Origin: an uncultured Muribaculaceae bacterium
GTDB lineage: Bacteria; Bacteroidota; Bacteroidia; Bacteroidales; Muribaculaceae
Direction of reading: 5' to 3'
NCBI GenBank assembly: GCA_910583795.1
Contig: CAJTZQ010000108.1
Span: 1-7,729, forward strand
DNA: 7,729 nucleotides
The notes beneath the pieces were generated by a model that searched no databases, had not been told where the DNA came from, and saw only the letters and a program-made list of their open reading frames with translations. This document shows, piece after piece, positions 1 to 5,248 of this stretch. Position numbers and translations under genes: made by a program. How positions within the stretch are numbered: position 1 is the first letter of the stretch; the number at the start of each line of letters is the position of its first letter.

Positions 1-100
1 GGGTGTTTTTATAAACTTTTTTACTATCCGGTGAATATTTCACCACTAATGATTATGAATTATGCATTATGCATTGGAAAAATGGTCATTTTTCTGAGGG
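1..100. other. Non-coding region downstream of glpF
   Basis: No gene is visible between the window edge and the glpF stop. The stretch is AT-rich and holds two small inverted repeats. GGTGAA/TTCACC (30-35 and 39-44) has a 3-nt loop. GAAAAATG/CATTTTTC (77-84 and 87-94) has only 2 nt between the arms. A short heptameric repeat lies between them (51-71). Either hairpin could help end the glp transcript, but neither is followed by a T-tract in the direction of glpF transcription, so no terminator is called. Confidence 0.5.
51..71. repeat. Short heptamer tandem repeat, NATTATG x3
   Basis: Three consecutive 7-bp units read GATTATG, AATTATG and CATTATG (51-57, 58-64, 65-71), followed by a decayed fourth unit, CATTGGA. 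The tract lies in the spacer after glpF. It has the same 7-bp period as the other repeats in this window but a different motif. The function is unknown. Confidence 0.6.
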
Positions 101-859
101 TCAGGGTGCCGGGTAGAGGAGGTAGAGCTTGAAGACGAGGACGGCGAAGGTGGCTCCGAGGATCGGCCCGGCTATCGGCACCCAGGCATATTTCCATTGG
201 CTGGACCCTTTCCCTTTGATAGGGAGCAGATGGTGGGCGAGACGTGGTCCGAGGTCTCGCGCAGGGTTTATTGCATAGCCTGTTGTGCCGCCGAGAGCCA
301 TACCTATCACCACAACGAGCAACGCCACGGGGAGCGCACCGATCGATCCGAGTCCCACTTCAGAAGTGTTGCCTCTTTCGGCGAGGAAAAGAATTACGAG
401 AATAAGGACGAACGTGCCGATGGTTTCGGATATGAAATTGCGCTTCAGGTTGCGGATTGCGGGGATAGTGGCGAACACGCCGAGTTTGGTATCCTTGTCT
501 TCAGTGGCGTCGAAGTGATCTTTATAGAATACAAAGACTGTAGCTCCTCCAAGGAACGCTCCTATAAATTGCGACACGATATAAGGGATGACCATCCCCC
601 AATCGAATTTGCCAGCCATGGCAAGACCGAGAGTGACAGCCGGGTTTAGGTGGGCTCCCGTGTATGGTCCGGCGATAAACACGCCACACATCACGGCGAG
701 ACCCCAAGCGAGGGTGATGACAACCCATCCGCCGCCGTTGCCTTTCGAGCCTTTCAGCGTGGTGCACGCCACGACTCCGCATCCAAGCAGAATCATTATA
801 TATGTTCCGAGAAATTCAAATAAACATTGCAAGAATATCGGGATTTCAACTTCTTCCAT
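101..859 (-). CDS. glpF: Aquaglyceroporin, glycerol uptake facilitator GlpF
   Basis: Inner-membrane channel of the MIP/aquaporin family that lets glycerol diffuse into the cytoplasm, where GlpK would trap it as G3P. The 252-residue protein is of normal family length and very hydrophobic, with about six membrane segments. Both half-helix pore motifs are present: NPA at residues 72-74 (in GAHLNPAVT) and NPA at 198-200. The second is followed by Arg201-Asp202 (NPARDLGPR). That Asp is the family mark of glycerol-conducting members as opposed to strict water channels. The gene ends with TGA. It is the last gene of the glp set, 170 bp after glpK, and the spacer carries a long TTAGGGT heptamer array that begins 11 bp upstream of the ATG. 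No Shine-Dalgarno sequence is visible, as is usual in Bacteroidetes. No separate promoter was recognised in the spacer, so co-transcription with glpK is likely but unproven. Confidence 0.95.
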   Translation of the reverse strand: MEEVEIPIFLQCLFEFLGTYIMILLGCGVVACTTLKGSKGNGGGWVVITLAWGLAVMCGVFIAGPYTGAHLNPAVTLGLAMAGKFDWGMVIPYIVSQFIGAFLGGATVFVFYKDHFDATEDKDTKLGVFATIPAIRNLKRNFISETIGTFVLILVILFLAERGNTSEVGLGSIGALPVALLVVVIGMALGGTTGYAINPARDLGPRLAHHLLPIKGKGSSQWKYAWVPIAGPILGATFAVLVFKLYLLYPAP

Positions 860-870
860 AGTATGGGGGT

Positions 871-940
871 TTAGGGTTTAGGGTTTAGGGTTTAGGGTTT
901 AGAGTTTAGGGTTTAGGGTTTAGAGTTTAGGGTTGAGGGT
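871..940. repeat. Tandem heptamer array, TTAGGGT x10
   Basis: Ten 7-bp units run without spacing from 871 to 940. Units 1-4, 6, 7 and 9 are TTAGGGT, units 5 and 8 are TTAGAGT, and unit 10 is TGAGGGT. A partial unit precedes the array (GGGGT, 866-870) and decayed units follow (TTAAGAG, then AAGGGTTAT around 960). On the strand of glpF the unit reads ACCCTAA, and the array ends about 11 bp before the glpF ATG, so it forms the untranslated leader of glpF. Such arrays change copy number by replication slippage. Here that would change leader length, not reading frame. Confidence 0.95.
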
Positions 941-972
941 TTAAGAGCCATTTGGGTTAAAGGGTTATGATT

Positions 973-1027
973 CAATTAGTAATTATCAATTATCAATTAT
1001 CAATTATCAATTATCAATTACTAATTG
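973..1027. repeat. AATTATC heptamer array framed by 12-bp inverted arms
   Basis: Seven heptamers run from 974 to 1022: AATTAGT, five exact copies of AATTATC (981-1015), then AATTACT. The first and last variant units make the edges inverted copies of each other: CAATTAGTAATT (973-984) and AATTACTAATTG (1016-1027) are perfect reverse complements over 12 bp. The element starts 2 bp past the glpK stop codon on the minus strand. It could fold into an AT-only hairpin or cruciform. It lacks the GC-rich stem and T-tract of a classical terminator, so a role at the end of glpK is only a possibility. Confidence 0.9.
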
Positions 1028-1029
1028 GT

Positions 1030-2175
1030 TTAGATTTCTTTTTGGGTTACGGTGTCGGGAGAGAGCACGCGCCTTACGGCATCATGCCATCCTTCAAGTT
1101 CTTTTTTGACGGTTTCCTTGTCAGCATGAGGGTCAAATTTATGTTCGATTTTCCATTGCTTCTTGATTTCATCGATGTCTTTCCAGAAGCCTACGGCAAG
1201 TCCGGCGAGATATGCGGCTCCGAGTGCAGTGGTTTCGGTGATTGCCGGGCGCAGTACTTCCGTGTCGAGAATATCGCTCTGGAACTGCATCATCAGATTG
1301 TTGCGTGAGGCGCCTCCGTCCACTTTGAGATTGGCGAGCTTCAGGGAGCAGTCGCGCTCCATTGCCTTCACAATGTCGTATGTCTGATAGGCGATACCCT
1401 CAAGTGCGGCACGGGCAATATGTGCCACTGTAGTGCCTCTGGAAATGCCGGATATCGATCCGCGTGCATATTGATCCCAATATGGGGCCCCGAGTCCGGT
1501 AAGCGCCGGCACGAAATAGACGCCGTCAGTGTCGGGCACCGATGCTGCAAGTTCTTCTACATCAGACGACGACTGGATGCAATGAAGACCATCGCGAAGC
1601 CATTGCACCACAGAACCTCCTACAAATATTGAACCTTCGAGAGCATACGTCACGTCATTGCCTATTTGCCAGGCTATTGTGGTGAGAAGACGGTTTTTGG
1701 AAAGGATAGGTTTGTTGCCGGCATTCATGAGCAGGAAGCATCCTGTGCCGTAGGTGTTTTTGACCGCTCCCGGCTCCACGCACATCTGTCCGAAAAGAGC
1801 CGCCTGCTGGTCGCCCGCCACTCCGGCTATCGGGATTTCGTGGGCAAAAATTGTGGTGGTGGTATATGCCATTATCCCGCTGCTCGGCTTCACTTCCGGC
1901 ATCATGGATCGGGGAATGTTGAAGAGCTCAAGCAGTTCAGAGTCCCATTCGAGTGTGTTGATGTTGAAAAGCATCGTTCGGGAAGCGTTTGTGACGTCAG
2001 TGACGTGCACCTGATGGCGGGTGAGGCATGAAATCAGCCAGGTGTCGACTGTGCCGAACCGGAGTCTCCCTTCTTCAGCACGCTCGCGTGCCCCCGGAAC
2101 GTTGTCGAGTATCCACTTTATCTTGGTGGCACTGAAATATGCATCTATAATGAGTCCTGTCTTTTCGCGTATCAT
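1030..2175 (-). CDS. glpK: GlpK C-terminal fragment (381 aa from internal Met)
   Basis: This is the part of glpK after the internal TAG, counted from the first ATG (codon 122 of the full gene). Thirteen further in-frame codons, reading EYCDQLREEGYAP, lie between the TAG and this Met and fit the normal GlpK sequence. The fragment holds the rest of the first domain, including GDQQAALFGQ, and the whole second domain, but lacks the N-terminal phosphate-binding strand, so re-initiation here should not restore kinase activity. No ribosome-binding signal is visible before the Met. A gene caller would list it as a separate gene, but it is better read as part of glpK. Confidence 0.75.
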   Translation of the reverse strand: MIREKTGLIIDAYFSATKIKWILDNVPGARERAEEGRLRFGTVDTWLISCLTRHQVHVTDVTNASRTMLFNINTLEWDSELLELFNIPRSMMPEVKPSSGIMAYTTTTIFAHEIPIAGVAGDQQAALFGQMCVEPGAVKNTYGTGCFLLMNAGNKPILSKNRLLTTIAWQIGNDVTYALEGSIFVGGSVVQWLRDGLHCIQSSSDVEELAASVPDTDGVYFVPALTGLGAPYWDQYARGSISGISRGTTVAHIARAALEGIAYQTYDIVKAMERDCSLKLANLKVDGGASRNNLMMQFQSDILDTEVLRPAITETTALGAAYLAGLAVGFWKDIDEIKKQWKIEHKFDPHADKETVKKELEGWHDAVRRVLSPDTVTQKEI

Positions 2176-2214
2176 GGGGGCATAACCTTCCTCACGGAGT
2201 TGGTCGCAATATTC

Positions 2215-2538
2215 CTATGTACGCCGGTCTTGCCATACGATGGCGTTGTAGACCGGTTCTCCGGTCTCGGCATCCCAAACTATGGTGGTTTCGCGCTGGT
2301 TTGTGATTCCCAATGCGGCGATGTCATGACCGTTTATCCCGATCTGGGAAATAGCTTCCGCCACTACCGACGCCTGAGAACCCCAGATGACGTGGGGATC
2401 GTGTTCCACCCATCCGGATTTGGGGAAAATCTGGGGAAATTCGTGTTGTGCAGTAGAGCATATGTTGCCTTCGCGGTCGAATACGATTGCGCGGCTGCTG
2501 CTTGTCCCTTGATCGAGGGAGAGAATGTAGTCTTTCAT
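2215..2538 (-). CDS. glpK: GlpK N-terminal fragment (107 aa)
   Basis: This is the part of glpK before the internal TAG. It covers the first portion of the FGGY N-terminal domain: the phosphate-binding LDQGTSSSR segment near residues 8-16, the GWVEHDP and GITNQRETT motifs, and the NAIVWQDRRT motif at the very end. It holds no catalytic Asp and no C-terminal domain, so this fragment alone cannot be a kinase. It shares its frame with the downstream fragment and is one gene with it. Confidence 0.8.
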   Translation of the reverse strand: MKDYILSLDQGTSSSRAIVFDREGNICSTAQHEFPQIFPKSGWVEHDPHVIWGSQASVVAEAISQIGINGHDIAALGITNQRETTIVWDAETGEPVYNAIVWQDRRT

Positions 2539-2550
2539 AGAATTATTAAA

Positions 2551-3798
2551 TTAAGCGTTGAGTTGTCTGGTCTTTTCGATGTCAATGGCTTCGGCAAGCA
2601 CGGAAATTGGATTGAGCACCGGGACGTGGGTAGACATTTCAATCTGCCATTTGCACGTCTCGCAGTCGCACGCCACGAAGTCGCATCCGCTATCGAGTAT
2701 CTGGCGGAAGAGAGGTTCGCCTATCGCCTGAGAATAGTCGTAGTTTTCTTTCTTAAACCCGTATGTGCCGGCTATGCCGCAGCAATGGGAATCAAGATTT
2801 ATAAACTCCACTCCCGGAATCATTTTAAGCAGGGAGGTGGAATAGATTGTCCATCCGAGTTTCTCCATGTGGCAAGGCACATGGTAAGCCACTTTCTTTT
2901 TATAGTCTTCCTTAAACGCGATTTTCGCTTTCCCCTCGTCAAGCAGACGGTATATAAACCTTGTGGCGAGCATGACATGGTCGCGCACATCATGGTTGTC
3001 GAGATGAAGAAGGTGGGGATATTCGTCGCGTATTGTGAAGCAGCAGGTAGAAGACGTCAGAAGCACCTCGTCGTCTTCATCCACGGCTTGCCGGAGATAT
3101 TTGAGATTGAAGACGGCGTCGCGTGTTGCCTGGTCTATACAACGGTTGGATATTTTCGCCACACCGCAGCATTTCTCCTTTTCAAGGAGCCTGACGCCAT
3201 ATCCGAGAGCGTTGAGCACAGTGAGGAGGTCTTTGCCAAGCTGAGGATAGTTATAGTTGACGTAGCATCCATGGAAATAAGACACTTTCTTTGAGAATTC
3301 TTCCTGAACCTGTGCCGCCTCTTTCTTATACCAAGTCTCGAATCTTACGGGGGAATATTTCGGGAAGGTGCGCCTGTCGTCGATTTTGAGCACCTTGTCC
3401 ATTATAAGTTTCACAGGCTTGAGCCCGAGGGTGAAGTTTACAAGGGGCGCCATGCGCGTGGCAACGGAGCCCATACGGTCGGTGTCGGCAAGCATGGAGT
3501 CGCGGAGCGACGGTCTGTGAGTGCTGTATTTTATACGCGCCGCCTGGATTATGTCGCCGATTTTTACATTGTTCGGGCACGACACTTCACACCGCTTGCA
3601 ATTGAGGCAGTATTTAAGAGCCTCGTCGTAGAAAAACGGTTTCTTCAGGCGGTATCGCTCCCCGTCGGGACCTGCCTGCTTCGGCCCCGGATAGTCGGGG
3701 TTTACGGCAGTGACAGGGCAATAGACGGTGCATATCGTGCACTTTATACACGATTCGAAATTGTTGTCGCTTATATTTTGTTGTTGTAAAGTCATCAT
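2551..3798 (-). CDS. glpC: Anaerobic glycerol-3-phosphate dehydrogenase subunit C (Fe-S)
   Basis: GlpC is the iron-sulfur subunit that anchors GlpAB to the inner membrane and passes electrons from G3P oxidation to the quinone pool (probably menaquinone in this group, inferred). The 415-residue protein carries two ferredoxin-type [4Fe-4S] motifs near the N-terminus, C17-x2-C20-x2-C23-x3-C27 and C64-x2-C67-x2-C70-x3-C74. Two cysteine-rich CCG-type domains follow: the first with C178, C210-C211-G and C252-C253, the second with C309, C339-C340-G and C379-x2-C382. This is the order expected for GlpC and for the related heterodisulfide-reductase-like subunits. The glpB neighbour makes GlpC the better name. 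Two ATG codons stand together at the start (3798 and 3795), and either could be used. The gene ends with TAA. It starts 61 bp after glpB and ends 12 bp before glpK. Confidence 0.93.
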   Translation of the reverse strand: MMTLQQQNISDNNFESCIKCTICTVYCPVTAVNPDYPGPKQAGPDGERYRLKKPFFYDEALKYCLNCKRCEVSCPNNVKIGDIIQAARIKYSTHRPSLRDSMLADTDRMGSVATRMAPLVNFTLGLKPVKLIMDKVLKIDDRRTFPKYSPVRFETWYKKEAAQVQEEFSKKVSYFHGCYVNYNYPQLGKDLLTVLNALGYGVRLLEKEKCCGVAKISNRCIDQATRDAVFNLKYLRQAVDEDDEVLLTSSTCCFTIRDEYPHLLHLDNHDVRDHVMLATRFIYRLLDEGKAKIAFKEDYKKKVAYHVPCHMEKLGWTIYSTSLLKMIPGVEFINLDSHCCGIAGTYGFKKENYDYSQAIGEPLFRQILDSGCDFVACDCETCKWQIEMSTHVPVLNPISVLAEAIDIEKTRQLNA

Positions 3799-3803
3799 GG
3801 CCT

Positions 3804-3854
3804 ATTTTGAATTTTGAAGGGTCAATCTTCGATTTTTCCAATTTTCAATTTAAC
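3804..3854. repeat. Short degenerate heptamer repeats before glpC
   Basis: The 61-bp spacer between glpB and glpC holds two exact adjacent copies of ATTTTGA (3804-3810 and 3811-3817), and farther on TTTTCCA-ATTTTCA (3834-3847) followed by a partial ATTTAAC. The period is again 7 bp. The spacer contains no promoter that could be recognised. Confidence 0.5.
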
Positions 3855-3859
3855 TCGGT

Positions 3860-5098
3860 TCAGATGATGCGCGATGCCGCATGGAGGGCGGTGGCGAGGG
3901 TGATTCCTGCTCCCGATCCTTCCTTCAGTGCGTTGAATCCGGCGAGGAGTGCGCCTGTGGCATAAAGATTCTCAATGGTCTCGCCATGGAGGGAGGGGCG
4001 GAAATCCCGGTCTGTCACAACCCCGTATGCCATATACGGTTGAGGAGCGTAGAAATTGGTGTCATACCATTCGGTGCGGCCGCCATCTACGTTGAGGTCA
4101 AGACCGAAGATGGGCTCATAGATTCGGTCGATGTTGGCAATCAATCCATGACCGAAGAAACTGCCTGTGCAGATCACAAAATTGTCTGCCTCCAGAGGCA
4201 TGTCGCCGAAGTTGTAGGTATATATCCTGCGGAGACGGTGTCCCTCGATATCCCCTTTCACAACGGTGTCGCCCGGCATGAACGTACCGCCCATGCGGGT
4301 GAAACAGTCGCGCAGACTTAGCTGACATCTCACCCCCGGCACCGATGCCGGAGTTGTGGCTATGAAGTAGACCGGTCGGTCAACCCCTCTGCGGAACCGC
4401 TGAACGGGAGCGTCGGAAAACATACCCAAAACGGCTGGCATGATAACGGCGTCGGCGCCTGAGGATGCCGCATTGACATTTCTTGCCAGCGCGTCTACAG
4501 CGTCATCACGCAGAAAGCGAGATATATTTGTGGCACGCATTTCGGTGGTGCTTTTTCTCAGCGGTGCAAGTGCCAGGATGTCTACAGCCGTCACTTCACA
4601 TCTGGCACCGTGTTTTAAAAGACCATGGGCGAGAAACCGGGGATAGAAATCTATGTAACCCTCAATGTTGACAATAGAATATTTCTTATCTTTCAGATCG
4701 TCAGGAGAATTGATCATGAAATAATCGTCGAGCGAAAGCCACGCCGGCTTTAGAAACCCCAGCGGGGTAAGACGGTAGTGGTTGCGGCTGAGCGTTCCCT
4801 CCACTTTTATACCGGCGTCGGCGAGAATCCCCGGCACTTTTTCGAGCAACTGCTGAGTCCGTTTGATTCCTATCTTTTGATAAGGATGGGTGGGAGGAAG
4901 CTTTTGCGCCACCTCAAGAGGGTTGTCGATGATGGGGTTTGGACCGGAACCTCCAAGGAATTCAAAGGCTCCCGACCAGAAGTGAAGTGCGCTTTGTCCG
5001 GCAGAGACTATAGCGGTACGTCTTCCCGCGCGTTGAGATTCAATCGCAGCCACGAGCCCGCTGAGTCCGCCTCCAATAATTATATTGTCGAATTTCAT
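3860..5098 (-). CDS. glpB: Anaerobic glycerol-3-phosphate dehydrogenase subunit B
   Basis: GlpB is the second flavin-binding subunit of the quinone-linked anaerobic G3P dehydrogenase (G3P to dihydroxyacetone phosphate), working with GlpA and GlpC at the cytoplasmic face of the inner membrane. The 412-residue protein is close to E. coli GlpB in length. It opens with a dinucleotide-binding fold, IIIGGGLSGLVAA, with the glycines at residues 9, 11 and 14. A GlpB-like SALHFWSGAFE segment follows near residues 36-46. The C-terminal part, NLYATGALLAGFNAL then EGSGAGITLATALHAA, closely follows the conserved GlpB end that closes the FAD site. The gene ends with TGA. It lies 150 bp after glpA and 61 bp before glpC, same strand. 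No Shine-Dalgarno sequence is seen before the ATG. No internal stop or frameshift was found. Confidence 0.92.
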   Translation of the reverse strand: MKFDNIIIGGGLSGLVAAIESQRAGRRTAIVSAGQSALHFWSGAFEFLGGSGPNPIIDNPLEVAQKLPPTHPYQKIGIKRTQQLLEKVPGILADAGIKVEGTLSRNHYRLTPLGFLKPAWLSLDDYFMINSPDDLKDKKYSIVNIEGYIDFYPRFLAHGLLKHGARCEVTAVDILALAPLRKSTTEMRATNISRFLRDDAVDALARNVNAASSGADAVIMPAVLGMFSDAPVQRFRRGVDRPVYFIATTPASVPGVRCQLSLRDCFTRMGGTFMPGDTVVKGDIEGHRLRRIYTYNFGDMPLEADNFVICTGSFFGHGLIANIDRIYEPIFGLDLNVDGGRTEWYDTNFYAPQPYMAYGVVTDRDFRPSLHGETIENLYATGALLAGFNALKEGSGAGITLATALHAASRII

Positions 5099-5248
5099 AG
5101 ATAATATCAGATTTTATTATTTAAGTTTCGCAAGCTCATTTAAGGGGTTATATTTATACATGATATCTAACAAAGCCGGATATTTATCCCCAATTGGAGA
5201 ATAACCTATTAACCTCATAACCCTCAACTTTCGCTTGCGAAAGTTGAA
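5099..5248. other. glpA-glpB spacer
   Basis: This 150-bp spacer holds a strong palindrome at its glpA end (5224-5247), decayed AACCT-like repeats (about 5201-5223), and an AT-rich leader before glpB. TTTCGCAAGC at 5126-5135 matches the minus-strand sequence of the hairpin arm and loop. A TTTG on the minus strand (5172-5175) could be a -33 element, but no matching TAnnTTTG follows at the right distance, so no promoter is called. The spacer is unusually long for an operon of this kind. Confidence 0.5.
5224..5247 (-). repeat. Perfect 10-bp stem-loop just after the glpA stop
   Basis: TCAACTTTCG (5224-5233) and CGAAAGTTGA (5238-5247) are perfect reverse complements around a 4-nt loop (CTTG on the plus strand, CAAG on the minus). 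The stem begins one base past the glpA TAA. On the glpA transcript it would be a stable hairpin, but it is followed by GGGTTATGAGG rather than a U-tract. It therefore fits better as an mRNA-stabilising or attenuating element, or as a copy of a dispersed palindrome, than as a full intrinsic terminator. Confidence 0.75.

Larger units (their letters stand above)
1030..2538 (-). pseudogene. glpK: Glycerol kinase glpK, interrupted by an in-frame TAG at codon 108
   Basis: Glycerol kinase (FGGY family) converts glycerol and ATP to sn-glycerol-3-phosphate in the cytoplasm. Read as one frame from the ATG at 2538 to the TAA at 1030, the gene has 502 sense codons, the same length as E. coli GlpK, and no frameshift. 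Codon 108 (2217-2215) is TAG, set in QDRRT-TAG-EYCDQL, where relatives carry a small residue such as Ala. Family hallmarks are otherwise intact: the N-terminal phosphate-binding segment LDQGTSSSR, ITNQRETT, NAIVWQDRRT, the catalytic-base motif GDQQAALFGQ (Asp243 in full-length numbering), NTYGTGCF, GLGAPYWD and DGGASRNN. The loop before GDQQ lacks the GGTR segment used by E. coli GlpK to bind fructose-1,6-bisphosphate. The gene begins 12 bp after the glpC stop, so it is almost certainly in the glp operon. As written it would not give an active kinase without stop readthrough. A sequence error is the main alternative. Confidence 0.9.

Noticed and set aside
30..94. Intrinsic terminator after glpF
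   Set aside because: The hairpins at 30-44 and 77-94 are short or have a 2-nt loop, and neither is followed by a U-tract on the glpF transcript.
871..940. Plant-type telomere DNA (TTTAGGG) as eukaryotic contamination or a chimeric join
   Set aside because: The array is only 70 bp, contains variant units, and is flanked on both sides by genes of the same bacterial operon in the same orientation.
973..1027. CRISPR array or iteron origin
   Set aside because: The units are 7 bp with no unique spacers, and no cas, rep or dnaA-box context is present.
2215..2217. Reassignment of TAG to an amino acid in this genome
   Set aside because: Only one internal TAG occurs across roughly 2,100 codons of the five glp genes, far fewer than a reassigned codon would give. 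In the GDPD gene, reading through TAG leads to TGA seven codons later. The intact genes do end only in TAA or TGA, but four genes are too few to weigh. A rare suppressor tRNA is not excluded.
2200..3294. Long open frame (364 codons) on the plus strand opposite glpC and the start of glpK
   Set aside because: It lies antisense to a gene with full Fe-S motifs and shows no recognisable domain. Its length follows from codon bias of the opposite strand.
2551..3798. Heterodisulfide reductase or lactate-utilisation Fe-S subunit instead of GlpC
   Set aside because: The domain plan is shared, but position directly after glpA and glpB and before glpK, together with the length, favours GlpC.
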